Assembly (NCBI GenBank): GCA_034519515.1
Contig: JAXHOK010000055.1
Location: 129,753 to 193,752 of the forward strand
Direction of reading: 5' to 3'
Source of the DNA: Arcicella sp034519515
GTDB lineage: Bacteria > Bacteroidota > Bacteroidia > Cytophagales > Spirosomataceae
Length of the DNA: 64,000 bases
In this document: positions 1-8,907 of the stretch, piece after piece
Position numbering within the stretch: position 1 is the first letter of the stretch
Layout of the letters: each line of letters starts with the position of its first letter
The notes under the pieces: generated by a model
Told to the model about the DNA's origin: nothing
Database searches by the model: none
The model's input: the letters and a program-made list of their open reading frames with translations, nothing else
Position numbers and translations under genes: made by a program

Positions 1-573
1 TTAATTAATCGACATGGAATGCCCAACACACCTGTTGGTCAGACACTTACAACCAAGTGGCCCGTGCTGGATTTGGGGTATCAACCCAAAATTCCGATGG
101 ATAAATGGAGACTCTTTATTGATGGGGAGGTGGAAAATCCCGTTACGCTAACGTGGGAAGATTTTATGGATTTACCCCAAGTTGAAGATGTTTCAGATTT
201 TCACTGCGTAACCACATGGTCGAAATTAGATATGGTTTGGAAGGGTGTTCGCCTCTTGGATTTGGCGGCATTGGTGCAACCCAAAGAAACCGCCACGCAC
301 ATCATGTGTTATGGCTATGATACTTATACGACCAATGTATCACTCGAAGAAGCCCTAAAACCTGACGTTTTATTAGGACATACCGTTGACGGTCAGCCAC
401 TTGCTGTTGAACACGGCGGACCTTTACGAATGATTACCCCACAATTGTATGCTTGGAAAGGTTCTAAATGGATAAAAAGAATTGAATTTTTGCCCAAAAA
501 TAAGTTAGGATTTTGGGAGGAAAGAGGTTATTCAAATACGGCATATCCTTGGCGAAATGATAGATATAGTTGA
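1..573 (+). CDS. Sulfite oxidase-like molybdopterin oxidoreductase (5' end probably cut by window edge)
   Basis: The protein belongs to the sulfite oxidase / YedY-like molybdenum cofactor family (COG2041), which catalyses oxo-transfer redox reactions; the substrate cannot be told from sequence. The motif DFHCVTTWS carries the Cys expected to ligate molybdenum, at residue 63 if counted from the ATG at 19. Further family hallmarks are HGGPLR and YAWKGSKW, and the C-terminus ending GYSNTAYPWRNDRYS is typical. The reading frame is open from the ATG at 19 back to base 1, and short members of this family usually carry some residues before the GQxLTxKWPVL segment, so the real start may lie outside the window. 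No signal peptide is visible in the part shown. It converges with the Gre-like gene, with a perfect hairpin between them. The family call is secure; the specific reaction is not. Confidence 0.85.
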   Translation, partial: LINRHGMPNTPVGQTLTTKWPVLDLGYQPKIPMDKWRLFIDGEVENPVTLTWEDFMDLPQVEDVSDFHCVTTWSKLDMVWKGVRLLDLAALVQPKETATHIMCYGYDTYTTNVSLEEALKPDVLLGHTVDGQPLAVEHGGPLRMITPQLYAWKGSKWIKRIEFLPKNKLGFWEERGYSNTAYPWRNDRYS

Positions 574-617
574 TTAGAAATTTTGTTATTTAATCAGTAA
601 AATGACAATTATTTTAG

Positions 618-650
618 AGATTAGACAACTTTTAAAAAGTTGTCTAATCT
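618..650. terminator. Bidirectional terminator hairpin
   Basis: A perfect inverted repeat has 16-base arms (AGATTAGACAACTTTT and its complement) around a single central A. It lies between the convergent sulfite-oxidase-like and Gre-like genes, with A and T runs on the two inner arm ends. It probably terminates transcription from both sides. Confidence 0.75.
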
Positions 651-661
651 TACTACTTATT

Positions 662-1105
662 TTATCCCACAAATTCAACAACTGCCTTATTCCCCCTAAA
701 TTCAAAAGAATCTCCCACAATTTTACCCATCAATAATGCTCCAATGGGAGATTGGGGTGAAATAATCATTACTTTTTGTCCATCAATTTCTACCTGACCA
801 ATACTGACGGACAAGAAAAAATCCCCCATCGAAGTTTTCATAAATGCCCCCAATGCTCCTTTTTTGTAAGTAATTGTATCGTCCAAACGTTCCACAATTT
901 GGCGTTCTTGCTGGGCTTGCTGATACATCCGTCCATGCATTTCACGGTCAAGATGCCCCATTGCCCGTGAGGTTTCGTACTTGTCTCCCGCCGAGGATTT
1001 AGACTCGCTATTGGCAGATTCTTGGGCGGCTTGCATGGCAGCCATTGAATTTTGAATTCGTTGGTCGAGATGATTTTTGACGTATTCTATTAGTTTTTTC
1101 TTCAT
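662..1105 (-). CDS. GreA/GreB-family transcription elongation factor-like protein
   Basis: The C-terminal half (about residues 95-147) has the Gre C-terminal fold signature SPIGALLMGKIVGD, the FKBP-like domain that docks on the RNA polymerase secondary channel. The N-terminal half is helical and charged but lacks the regular Gre coiled coil with its acidic tip, so transcript cleavage activity cannot be assumed. Proteins of this type, about 150 residues long, are common in Bacteroidota and may bind RNA polymerase as Rnk-like or Gre-like modulators. The start ATG sits at the beginning of a Lys-rich N-terminus (MKKKLIEYVK). It is transcribed toward the sulfite-oxidase-like gene and ends at a shared terminator. 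Family assignment is good; mechanism is inferred. Confidence 0.75.
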   Translation of the reverse strand: MKKKLIEYVKNHLDQRIQNSMAAMQAAQESANSESKSSAGDKYETSRAMGHLDREMHGRMYQQAQQERQIVERLDDTITYKKGALGAFMKTSMGDFFLSVSIGQVEIDGQKVMIISPQSPIGALLMGKIVGDSFEFRGNKAVVEFVG

Positions 1106-1200
1106 AAATAATTAATATGAAAAATGGAGATAAATATCATCTAATAGTTTGATTATCAATATTTTAAATCCATCCATCACTAATCATTAAACGTTAATCA

Positions 1201-1629
1201 TTACAAAGCAGTCGAATCATAAACCACCACTTTCGACCATAGATTTTTATTATCGTCAATAAATTTTTTGTGTAATGGATGTACCAAATATTTCTCTTCC
1301 TCAGCCTTTGAATTAAAGACTAACATCACTGAAAATGAGTAACTTGCATCAGTTACGGGCTTGTCGAAATCGTTGATAGACGGTGAGCCGATGTGTGCCA
1401 TTTTGACATATTCAATTTTACCTAAACCCTGCAAAGCGGCTAATAATTGAGCATGGTCTTTTTTGTTTTTGGCATCTTTCAACCAAAAGAAAACGTGGTG
1501 AACGAAGGGCATATCACCTTTGGGTGCAGTAGCTTCTGCAGATGTATTCGTGAGGGTGTTCATAATTGTACCTGCGGCTATGGCAGTGGTTGATTTATCT
1601 AAAAATTGTCTTCTGGATGAATTTTGCAT
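1201..1629 (-). CDS. Tat-exported Dabb (stress-responsive A/B barrel) domain protein
   Basis: The N-terminus carries a twin-arginine motif, SRRQFLD, followed by a hydrophobic Ala/Ile/Thr stretch and an Ala-rich cleavage region, so it is likely exported folded through the Tat system. The mature part from about residue 40 begins FVHHVFFWLKD, the typical first strand of the Dabb dimeric alpha-beta barrel, and runs to VVVYDS near the end. The length of 142 residues fits a single-domain member with a signal peptide. Such proteins in Bacteroidota are often annotated as Dabb family with no known substrate. No operon partner is obvious: the upstream gene is divergent and the next gene on the same strand is about 100 bases downstream. 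Substrate unknown. Confidence 0.8.
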   Translation of the reverse strand: MQNSSRRQFLDKSTTAIAAGTIMNTLTNTSAEATAPKGDMPFVHHVFFWLKDAKNKKDHAQLLAALQGLGKIEYVKMAHIGSPSINDFDKPVTDASYSFSVMLVFNSKAEEEKYLVHPLHKKFIDDNKNLWSKVVVYDSTAL

Positions 1630-1739
1630 GGTTTTTTGTTTTATGTTCCGAAACTTCTCGAAAGTTAAAAGAAATTCGGGAGGTTTACGTCCTCTTAAAA
1701 TAAACTTTTATTTTTGGAATAATTTTTGAAATGTAAAAC

Positions 1740-1798
1740 GTACCACAGGATTTATCCCGTAAATCGCAGTTTAATTTACAGGATAAATCCTGTGGTAC
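1740..1798. repeat. Palindromic repeat, GTACCAC family
   Basis: Arms GTACCACAGGATTTATCC and its exact reverse complement are separated by 23 bases. It lies in the divergent gap upstream of the TPR membrane protein. Related palindromes starting GTACCACGG or TATCACGGG occur elsewhere in this window (12541, 45007), so this is a dispersed REP-like family. Confidence 0.75.
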
Positions 1799-1816
1799 AT
1801 AAAACCCCAACCTGTT

Positions 1817-3778
1817 ATGTCTAAGAAAAATAAAACTAATCAAGCGGCTATTCTTACCAATGTAGAAAAAAGTGAAGTGCCTGTAAATCAGAATGTTAAT
1901 TATCAAAAGGGTAATGCAAAATCATGGTTTTGGATAAGCATAGTAGTTTTATCAATCTCGACTTTAATTGCTTTCTCAGGTGGTTTTGATAATAAATTTG
2001 TGGATTGGGACGATAACGCTTACGTTACTGAAAACAAAATGGTGCTGAAACCCGAAGGCAATTGGGGCAAGGCTTGGAATACCCACATTGCTGCCAATTA
2101 TCATCCTCTTACGATGCTTTCGTTGATGATAAATTCATCCATTTTTGGAACAGAATCTGCTCGTTCTTTCATCATCACCAATACTTTAATTCATTTGCTG
2201 AACGTCCTTTTGGTGTTTTGGTTTGTGCTTTTATTACTCAAAAAGAAGGACGAAGTTGAACTACCAACGGCTGGAAAACCGCTATTTATTGCCTTTTTTA
2301 CGACTCTGGTTTTTGCCATTCACCCGTTGAAAGTTGAATCGGTCATCTGGGTCTCGGAACGAAAAGATGTGCTTTACGGCTTCTTTTTCCTTTTGGGATG
2401 TATCAGTTATCTGAAATATTTAAACTCAGAGTTAAAGTTTAAGTATCTGACATACAGCTTTTTACTGTTAATTCTGGCTTGTTTATCTAAAGGTCAGGCG
2501 GTGGTTCTGCCTATCGTTTTTATTTTATTGGATTATTGGTTCGACCGTAAATTTGATACAAAAACCATCATCGAAAAAATCCCCTTTTTAATGATTTCTC
2601 TTTTGTTCGGACTTATTGCTTCCAACATTCAAGGCGGGGGTGATTTTTATGGACTTATCAACGGTAAATTTGAACTCACCGCCATCAGTGCCATCAATAC
2701 CAAGCACGATTTGTGGAGTGGAATCAAATATGCTTGCTATGGTTTTTCGCAGTATTTTATCAATTTCTTTTTTCCTCATAACCTTTCTTCATTCTACCCA
2801 GTCGGGCTAAATGGCGAAACGGGAGCCCCCAATTATGGTTTTGGAATTGTGTTTACGTTGTTAGCCATCGTGGGAACAATTGCCAGTTTCAAATGGTCGA
2901 AACCAGTCTTTTTTGGCATTGCCTTTTTCGTGATTTCCTTTGTTTTAGTGTCTCAATTATTGTTGGTGGGCGGAGCAATTAAAGCTGACCGCTACACTTA
3001 TTTGCCCTACATCGGTTTAGCTTTTGGAGTTTTTTATTTACTATCAAATGTTATCGAAAAAGGAGCTTTTCAGCGAAATGCCGTATTGGGAATTTCAGGA
3101 ATTTTTATGCTATTTTTTGTGATAAAAACCCGTAGCCAAGTCAATGTTTGGGAGAACTCTCGCACGCTTATGAACCAGCGAGTGGAACTATATCCCAAAG
3201 ATGCCCGAGCCCATTTTGTATTGGGGAAATACGCAGGGGAAAAAGAAGATAATTATGATTTATGTATCGAAGAATATTTAAAATGTATTGATAATGAGGA
3301 CTCTACGAAAATTATTGAAGTTTATGGAAACGTTGCCACGGCTTATGCCAAGAAGTTAGATTATCCAAACGCTATCAAATATTATAGTATTTCCATCGTA
3401 AAAGAACCTAAAAATGGCTTGCATTATATGAATCGAGGCTTCCAATACCTCAAAATTCAGCAACCCGAAAAGGCTCTACCCGATTTAGAAAAAGCGGTTA
3501 TTTTACCGATGAAAAAAGAAGACCGAGCCTCAATTTTTGGTGGTTTGGGAACGGCACAATTAAACGTGGGATTAGTGAAAGAATCTTACCAGAATTTCAA
3601 CATTGCCATTGATAAAGAAGGTAGCAAAGATGCTATTCATTTCTTCAATCGGGGAGTGGCAAGATTGAAATTGACCAACGACAAAGCAGGAGCGATTGCG
3701 GATGTAAAAAAGAGTTTAGAAATCAATCCAAATTATGCCGAAGCTAAAAATGGATTGAAGGTTTTGGGGGTTCTGTAG
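1817..3778 (+). CDS. Polytopic membrane protein with C-terminal TPR repeats (TMTC / GT-C-like)
   Basis: Residues 1-35 are hydrophilic and cytoplasmic. Residues about 35-450 hold roughly ten to twelve hydrophobic helices, with a first extracytoplasmic loop containing WDDNAYVTEN; the paired acidic residues in that loop are a hallmark of GT-C glycosyltransferases such as the TMTC and PMT-like families. Residues about 470-653 form four or five tetratricopeptide repeats ending in the classic ADVKKSLEINPNYAEAKNGL. The layout matches proteins that use a lipid-linked sugar donor and a TPR domain to bind the acceptor, but the reaction is inferred. The start lies 18 bases after a palindromic repeat. 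It converges with the sensor kinase at 3819. Confidence is high in architecture and moderate in function. Confidence 0.75.
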   Translation: MSKKNKTNQAAILTNVEKSEVPVNQNVNYQKGNAKSWFWISIVVLSISTLIAFSGGFDNKFVDWDDNAYVTENKMVLKPEGNWGKAWNTHIAANYHPLTMLSLMINSSIFGTESARSFIITNTLIHLLNVLLVFWFVLLLLKKKDEVELPTAGKPLFIAFFTTLVFAIHPLKVESVIWVSERKDVLYGFFFLLGCISYLKYLNSELKFKYLTYSFLLLILACLSKGQAVVLPIVFILLDYWFDRKFDTKTIIEKIPFLMISLLFGLIASNIQGGGDFYGLINGKFELTAISAINTKHDLWSGIKYACYGFSQYFINFFFPHNLSSFYPVGLNGETGAPNYGFGIVFTLLAIVGTIASFKWSKPVFFGIAFFVISFVLVSQLLLVGGAIKADRYTYLPYIGLAFGVFYLLSNVIEKGAFQRNAVLGISGIFMLFFVIKTRSQVNVWENSRTLMNQRVELYPKDARAHFVLGKYAGEKEDNYDLCIEEYLKCIDNEDSTKIIEVYGNVATAYAKKLDYPNAIKYYSISIVKEPKNGLHYMNRGFQYLKIQQPEKALPDLEKAVILPMKKEDRASIFGGLGTAQLNVGLVKESYQNFNIAIDKEGSKDAIHFFNRGVARLKLTNDKAGAIADVKKSLEINPNYAEAKNGLKVLGVL

Positions 3779-3797
3779 CACGGTAATCTTTGCCGTG
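3779..3797. repeat. Short palindrome CACGG..CCGTG after the TPR gene
   Basis: CACGGTAATCTTTGCCGTG directly overlaps the stop region of the preceding gene and precedes the convergent kinase. It is a half-unit of the GTACCACGG palindrome family seen at 12541 and may act as a bidirectional terminator. Confidence 0.5.
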
Positions 3798-3818
3798 ATT
3801 GGAAATAATAAAAATCTA

Positions 3819-5156
3819 TCAGAATCCCAACCTAAAAACTGTCCCTTTACCTTCTGCAGAATTAACAGTAATCGTCCCTTTGTGAAGGGTCATAATTTGT
3901 TTAGAAAGGCTCAAACCAATACCCGAACCATTGGCTTTGGAAGTGAAAAAAGGCACAAATATTTTATCAATCAATTCTGCCGACATTCCCACGCCATTAT
4001 CTTGTACTTCAATCACGGGGCGTTCTTCTTGATTCATAGAAACTGAAAGCGTAATAGTTGGATTGGGTTGTTCTTTAACAGCATCTATGGCATTGATAAT
4101 CAAGTTGATAAGCACTTGTTCAATCAAGACCATATCCCCTTCAATAACTGCTTCAAAGTCTTTTATTATCACATCAAACTCAATATTGTGACGTTCCAGC
4201 TGATTTTCTAACAATATTTCAACGCCTTCAAAAAGGTCTCGAACATAAAATTCAGAAAAAGAAGTCATTGAAACTTTGGCTAATTGGCGGTAAGTATCGG
4301 CAAATTTCAACAGGTTTTCACTCCGTTTCCGAATCGTAGAAATCCCCAAAGTAATATCTGAAATCCATTCAATTTCATTTTTTTCGCCCGTGTCCCTTTC
4401 TCCCTTCCTCCGTGCAACCGCTTTTTCCATCGTCTCCGCCAATGAAGCAATTGGAGCAACGGAGTTCATAATCTCATGCGTCATTACCCGCAGGAGCTTT
4501 TGATACGCCTGTGCTTCGGTGTCTTCAATGGCTTCATTTACGTTCTGAAAAGCTATCAAACTGGTTTCAATTCCGTCATTCAAAAAGGTGGTTTTTGCTA
4601 ATAGAACTTGCTTTTGATTGATTTTTACCAACTGACTATCACCATTTTCAAGATTCATAACTGTATGATATACAGTAGATTCTCTTTTTTCGAGGGCTGA
4701 GATATTTCGTAAATAAGGAACATTCATCATCCGCTTGAAAGATTCATTTATCCAGCCAACTTCCCCCGTTTGATTATAGGATAAAATCCCAGTATCTACC
4801 AATTCCAAGATTTTTTGGAGATACTGATATTGCTCTTCCCTTTCGGAATATAGTTGTTTGAAAGTTGAATTAATTTGATTGAAAGCCCTGCGGAGTTGTC
4901 GGACGGAAACTGGGGCATTTTTCTCGGTAAATTGTAAAGAAAAATCTCGATATTGAACCGCCTCAATGAATTGCGAGAGTTCAGTATTAGTTTTATTAAT
5001 AAACTGAACGAAGTTAAAAATCTGAAAAATAAGTATTAAAACCGCAAAAATCAGCAAAGAATATTTACCACTAACAATGCAGTAAGCAGCAGCCGTGATG
5101 CTGGCGAGCAACAAAACAACTCTGACAGTAAGGCTGATTTCGTAGCGTGCTTTCAA
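3819..5156 (-). CDS. Membrane sensor histidine kinase
   Basis: Two hydrophobic helices (about residues 8-28 and 31-50) anchor the protein, and the short loop between them suggests little periplasmic sensing. A PAS-like region spans about 105-215. The H-box VMTHEIMNSVAPIASLAE puts the phosphorylated His near residue 227; the N-box NAIDAV, G1 DNGVGM, F-box PFFTSK and G2 GSGIGLSLS follow, as in the PAS/NtrB-like kinases. It phosphorylates a partner regulator, almost certainly the sigma-54 activator encoded upstream on the same strand at 5450-6838. Their 293-base spacing is mostly filled by a miniature inserted element, so the pair was probably closer together before the insertion. The 445-residue length is usual for this Bacteroidota pair. 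The signal sensed is unknown. Confidence 0.88.
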   Translation of the reverse strand: MKARYEISLTVRVVLLLASITAAAYCIVSGKYSLLIFAVLILIFQIFNFVQFINKTNTELSQFIEAVQYRDFSLQFTEKNAPVSVRQLRRAFNQINSTFKQLYSEREEQYQYLQKILELVDTGILSYNQTGEVGWINESFKRMMNVPYLRNISALEKRESTVYHTVMNLENGDSQLVKINQKQVLLAKTTFLNDGIETSLIAFQNVNEAIEDTEAQAYQKLLRVMTHEIMNSVAPIASLAETMEKAVARRKGERDTGEKNEIEWISDITLGISTIRKRSENLLKFADTYRQLAKVSMTSFSEFYVRDLFEGVEILLENQLERHNIEFDVIIKDFEAVIEGDMVLIEQVLINLIINAIDAVKEQPNPTITLSVSMNQEERPVIEVQDNGVGMSAELIDKIFVPFFTSKANGSGIGLSLSKQIMTLHKGTITVNSAEGKGTVFRLGF

Positions 5157-5193
5157 ATTATTGCGTTTGATAATTTTGCCACGAAGACGTTAA

Positions 5194-5369
5194 GGAACGG
5201 GAAAATAATAAGTGGATGAATTTTTAAATGTCATTTTTTGTGCCAATCAAGGCGATAAAACCGCAGTTTAGCATCGCTAAATGAGGATTTAATCTGGGCG
5301 GCATTCCGTAACGTAGAGTGGTGCAAAAAAGGGCATTTAAAAAACGTCTACTTATTGTTTTTCAGTTCC
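5194..5369. mobile_element. Miniature inverted-repeat element, GGAAC family, copy 1
   Basis: The 176-bp element begins GGAACGGGAAAATAATAAGT and ends with the imperfect reverse complement of a matching terminus; similarity of the ends extends about 50 bases. It is flanked by a TAA direct repeat (5191-5193 and 5370-5372). Two further copies, at 23655 and 33385, are 190 bp; this copy lacks a 14-base internal palindromic stretch (GTGCGACGGTCGCC). It has no coding capacity. It separates the response regulator from its kinase gene. Confidence 0.88.
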
Positions 5370-5449
5370 TAAGGCACAAAGTTTTAATTTAATTTTGTAA
5401 GAGAAAACATAAACTTTGAGCCTTAGTATCTTTGTGGCAAGTTAAATTC

Positions 5450-6838
5450 TTAAATATCATACTTCCCTAACCTCCGATAAAGTGCCGTGCGAGTCAAACC
5501 CAACTCACGGGCGGCTTTGGTAATATTCCCATCGTGGCGTTCAATGGCTTTCAAAATAGTAGATTTTTCGAGTTCGTCAATGCGTAAGGTTGAACTTTCG
5601 TTTGAAACTATTATAGGCGTTTCTAAGGATGAACTCAACTCTAAATCCCGTGCTGTAAGTTCCTGATTATCAGACATTATCACGGCTCTTTCCATACTGT
5701 GTTGAAGCTCTCGAATATTTCCTGGAAAAGCATATTTTCTTAATTTTTCCTTCGCTTTTTCATCTATTCCGAATAAAGTTTTATGGTATTTTTCGGCATA
5801 AATTTTCATAAAATAATCTCCCAAAACCACCACATCGTTACCCCTCATACGCAAGGGTGGCAACGTAATTTCGATGGTATTTAAACGATAGATTAAATCT
5901 TTACGATATTGATTTTTGGCAGCCATTTCGTTGATGGTGGCATTGGTTGCCGAGATTAACCGAATATCAATCGAAATGGGCGAATTTGTACCTAATCTGG
6001 TTACTTCCCGATTTTGTAAAACCGCCAATAATTTAGCCTGTTGGGGCAATGAAATATTACCGATTTCATCCAAAAAAAGCGTCCCTTCGTTAGCGGCTTC
6101 AAAACGTCCTGCACGGTCTTCACGGGCATCGGTGAATGCTCCTTTTTTATGTCCGAAGAGTTCAGATTCAAAAAGACTTTCCGTCAAAGAGCCTAAATCA
6201 GCGTGTATGAAAGGGTTTTGACTCCGTAAGGATTTTTGATGAATTAATTTTGCAGCTTCTGTTTTACCCGTTCCGTTCTCCCCTAAAATCAAAATATTGG
6301 CATCGGTTGGAGCAATTTTATCGATTTTGTAAAACACATCTTGCATCGCTTCGGATTCGCCAAGCAATGAGGTTTGAGAGGAGAGGCGTGAGGAAGGTAA
6401 AGTTCCGCTTTTTACAGAATCTTTTTTACTCATAGCTAATTGCAGAACGCCTCCCGACTCAATGCTTAAAGCTATTGTCTCCAATAATTTTCCATTTCGC
6501 CAGGGTTTCAACACAAAATCATTTGCTCCTTCTTTCACTGTTCTGACTGCCAAGTCAATATCGCCATACGCCGTAATCATAATCACGGCAACGGTTTTAT
6601 TGATTTCTCTGATTTTGCGAAGCCAAAAAATACCCTCATTGCCCGTATTCAACGAACTTTTGTAGTTCATATCCAACAAAATAAGGTTAAACTGATTTTG
6701 GGCTAAAAGCGAAGGGATTTTTTCGGGATTTTTTTCGGTAATAATTTCTTTAACCTCGGGACGAAGAAGCATTTTCACTGCCACCAAAATATCTTGGTCG
6801 TCATCAATGGCTAATATTTTGGCGTTTTTTAGTAGCAT
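5450..6838 (-). CDS. Sigma-54-dependent response regulator (NtrC family)
   Basis: The receiver domain occupies residues 1-120 with the phospho-acceptor Asp near 56 (LILLDMNYK). An AAA+ sigma-54 activation domain follows, with Walker A GENGTGKT at about 186-193 and GAFTDA at about 233-238, a variant of the canonical GAFTGA loop that contacts sigma-54. The C-terminus (about 418-462) is a Fis-type helix-turn-helix, GNITKAARELGLTRTALYRR. Phosphorylation should trigger ATP-driven opening of RpoN promoters. It sits upstream of its likely kinase gene on the same strand. The 462-residue length is standard. The target regulon cannot be read from the window. The start is well placed since the receiver begins AKILAIDDD a few residues in. 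Confidence 0.92.
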   Translation of the reverse strand: MLLKNAKILAIDDDQDILVAVKMLLRPEVKEIITEKNPEKIPSLLAQNQFNLILLDMNYKSSLNTGNEGIFWLRKIREINKTVAVIMITAYGDIDLAVRTVKEGANDFVLKPWRNGKLLETIALSIESGGVLQLAMSKKDSVKSGTLPSSRLSSQTSLLGESEAMQDVFYKIDKIAPTDANILILGENGTGKTEAAKLIHQKSLRSQNPFIHADLGSLTESLFESELFGHKKGAFTDAREDRAGRFEAANEGTLFLDEIGNISLPQQAKLLAVLQNREVTRLGTNSPISIDIRLISATNATINEMAAKNQYRKDLIYRLNTIEITLPPLRMRGNDVVVLGDYFMKIYAEKYHKTLFGIDEKAKEKLRKYAFPGNIRELQHSMERAVIMSDNQELTARDLELSSSLETPIIVSNESSTLRIDELEKSTILKAIERHDGNITKAARELGLTRTALYRRLGKYDI

Positions 6839-6854
6839 AAATTGGATTCTGTAA

Positions 6855-6873
6855 CACGGACAGCCTGTCCGTG
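6855..6873. repeat. Short palindrome CACGGACAG.CTGTCCGTG
   Basis: A 9-base-arm perfect palindrome with one central base lies 17 bases upstream of the response regulator start. It resembles half-units of the CACGG palindrome family; a regulatory role is possible but not shown. Confidence 0.45.
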
Positions 6874-7009
6874 GTGAAGTAAATTGAAATTACATCATTA
6901 TTTTCAAATCGAATACTTTTTAAAGATGTAAATTTTGCGGAAAACGTTGCAGCATAATTTTTAGAGTGTTGAATCAAGCAAATATTACTCAATCATCTCC
7001 ATTCCTTCA

Positions 7010-7017
7010 TATCTTTG
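7010..7017 (+). promoter_or_regulatory. Bacteroidota -7 box (TATCTTTG) for mazG
   Basis: TATCTTTG matches the TAnnTTTG -7 consensus of Bacteroidota primary-sigma promoters and lies 24 bases before the ATG at 7041. A clear -33 TTTG is not visible at normal spacing. It lies downstream of the alternative ATG at 6966, which argues for 7041 as the start. Confidence 0.5.
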
Positions 7018-7040
7018 CCTTGATAAACAACGACAACAAA

Positions 7041-7859
7041 ATGAATGATATTTTCAATAATTTACCCCAAACCAGACAGTCGCAATTAATGGCTTTCAAC
7101 CGTTTGCTCACCATTATGGACGAGCTTCGTGAACAATGTCCATGGGATAAAAAACAGACCATCGACAGCCTCCGCCACCTCACGATTGAGGAAACTTACG
7201 AACTTTCGGATGCCATCATGGATGGCGATTTACAGGAAGTCAAAAAAGAATTAGGTGACGTAATGCTGCATCTGGTTTTTTATTCAAAAATAGCTTCCGA
7301 AACCAATACTTTCGATGTTTCCGACGTTTTGAACGGTATTTGTGAGAAACTCATTCACCGCCATCCACACATATACGGAGACGTGAAAGTGGAAAATGAA
7401 GAGCAAGTAAAGCAAAATTGGGAAGCCATTAAATTGAAAGAAGGTGGGGGAAATAAAACCGTTTTGGGCGGTGTGCCAAAGTCTTTACCCGCCTTAGTGA
7501 AAGCCATGCGAATCCAAGAAAAAGCCCGAGGAGCAGGTTTTGATTGGGAAGAAAAACATCAAGTCTGGGAGAAAGTCGAAGAAGAAATGAATGAGTTTAA
7601 AACTGAGTTCAATGTGATTGATAATCAGGCAATTAATAAAGAAAAAGCCGAAGCTGAATTTGGCGATTTACTGTTTTCGTTGGTCAATTATGCCCGTTTT
7701 ATTGATATAAATGTGGAAACGGCTTTGGAAAGAACCAATCGAAAATTTATCAATCGTTTTCAATATTTGGAAGCAAAAGCCAAAGAAAATGGCAAAACTC
7801 TGCAGGAAATGACTTTGGCAGAAATGGATGTATATTGGGAAGAGGCGAAAAGGCTGTAA
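7041..7859 (+). CDS. mazG: Nucleoside triphosphate pyrophosphohydrolase MazG
   Basis: MazG hydrolyses nucleoside triphosphates to monophosphates and pyrophosphate, cleaning up the nucleotide pool and lowering (p)ppGpp-linked stress. The protein has the usual two tandem MazG helical domains: the first carries CPWDKKQT, the metal-binding EETYEL and KKELGDVMLHLVF, and the second KVEEEMNEFK and EFGDLLFSLVNYARF. I chose the ATG at 7041 (272 residues, close to the E. coli protein) over the in-frame ATG at 6966 because the extra 25 residues are not family-like and a promoter box lies between. It is followed by a hairpin and appears monocistronic. Confidence 0.93.
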   Translation: MNDIFNNLPQTRQSQLMAFNRLLTIMDELREQCPWDKKQTIDSLRHLTIEETYELSDAIMDGDLQEVKKELGDVMLHLVFYSKIASETNTFDVSDVLNGICEKLIHRHPHIYGDVKVENEEQVKQNWEAIKLKEGGGNKTVLGGVPKSLPALVKAMRIQEKARGAGFDWEEKHQVWEKVEEEMNEFKTEFNVIDNQAINKEKAEAEFGDLLFSLVNYARFIDINVETALERTNRKFINRFQYLEAKAKENGKTLQEMTLAEMDVYWEEAKRL

Positions 7860-7892
7860 ATTATTAAAAATCAGGATTTTATAGGAGTTGGG

Positions 7893-7925
7893 AAGGAAGC
7901 CTTCGCTTTGAGCGAAGACTTCCTT
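7893..7925. terminator. Hairpin after mazG, GAAGCCTTCG-type palindrome
   Basis: AAGGAAG-CTTCGCT and AGCGAAG-CTTCCTT form a near-perfect stem with single mispairs. A relative, with GAAGGCTTCG, sits upstream of uvrA at 36986. It probably serves as the mazG terminator and belongs to a small dispersed palindrome family. Confidence 0.55.
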
Positions 7926-7976
7926 AAATACTGAAATTTAAAATCCATTCTTTCGTTTTACTCAAAAAATTATACC

Positions 7977-8834
7977 ATGACATTTTATAAAACATTGATT
8001 TTAGGACTTTTATTAATTCCTACGCTCATTTTTGCTCAAACCGAATCTCAAAAATCGGCTTTGAAAAAAATGGTTGAAACCGAAAAGGCTTTTGCCCAAA
8101 CTTCATTGGATAAAGGTACAAAAGATACTTTTTTAGAATTTTTAAGTAACGATGCTATCGTTTTTGACAAAGGAACTGCTATAAATGGATTGGAATATTG
8201 GCAAAAATTAGATTTCAAAAACCTCATGATTTGGCAACCAACTTTTGCAGAAATTACTGTTTCAGAAGAACTGGGCTATACTTTGGAGAATTTTCAAGTG
8301 CGTAGTTTAGCCATTGACAATAGACCCATTTCCTACGGAACGTCTTTTTCACTTTGGAAAAAACAAACGGATGGCAACTGGAAAATAGCGGTTAATTTTA
8401 AAGTAAATCATCCCGAAATCAATCCTGTAACTCCTTTGATAAAAGAAAGCTTCGCTACTTTCAAACCCAACGAATTAAAAAATACCGCAGTTTTGGCAGA
8501 AAGAATGGTGTTTATGAATGACTTTTTTTACTGGAAAAACGCCAAAACTTCCCTCAACCCCTTTGAACCTCATCTTTCACAAGACATTAAATTATATCGA
8601 AATAATGTATTGCCAATCTTGGGCAGAGAAGCAGCAAAAAATTACTTGAAAAAGACTCACGATAAGGCTATCGTTTACACGGGTTTGAAAGCAATTCCCT
8701 CACAAGCGGGTGATATAGTATGTGTGTATGGTGTAATTTCGGGCAAGGGCAAAATGGGGGAATACGTCAGAATTTGGAAACAAGAATCCAAAGATGTTTG
8801 GAAGATTGTGGTGGAAATGGTGAATATGAATTGA
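7977..8834 (+). CDS. Exported protein with two NTF2-like (SnoaL/DUF4440) domains
   Basis: A Sec signal peptide is clear (residues 1-20, hydrophobic core LILGLLLIPTLIFAQ). The mature part has two copies of a cone-shaped NTF2-like fold: residues about 25-145, with an acidic start AFAQTSLDKG and FLSNDAIVFDKG, and about 170-285, ending WKQESKDVWKIVVEMVN, the typical last strands of DUF4440 proteins. Such periplasmic proteins bind small ligands or act as non-enzymatic scaffolds; no catalytic residues can be assigned. It is an isolated gene between mazG and a convergent SGNH gene. The signal peptide fixes the start. Confidence 0.75.
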   Translation: MTFYKTLILGLLLIPTLIFAQTESQKSALKKMVETEKAFAQTSLDKGTKDTFLEFLSNDAIVFDKGTAINGLEYWQKLDFKNLMIWQPTFAEITVSEELGYTLENFQVRSLAIDNRPISYGTSFSLWKKQTDGNWKIAVNFKVNHPEINPVTPLIKESFATFKPNELKNTAVLAERMVFMNDFFYWKNAKTSLNPFEPHLSQDIKLYRNNVLPILGREAAKNYLKKTHDKAIVYTGLKAIPSQAGDIVCVYGVISGKGKMGEYVRIWKQESKDVWKIVVEMVNMN

Positions 8835-8907
8835 TATTCGATATTCGGGCGGAAACTGCAAATATCGAAAAACAAACTGAGCGACGGTCGCATCCAACAT
8901 CGAAAAA

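Noticed and set aside
776..970. Plus-strand open frame opposite the Gre-like gene
   Set aside because: Shadow frame without start context or family similarity.
6966..7040. N-terminal extension of MazG
   Set aside because: The extra 25 residues do not fit the family and a promoter box lies within them.
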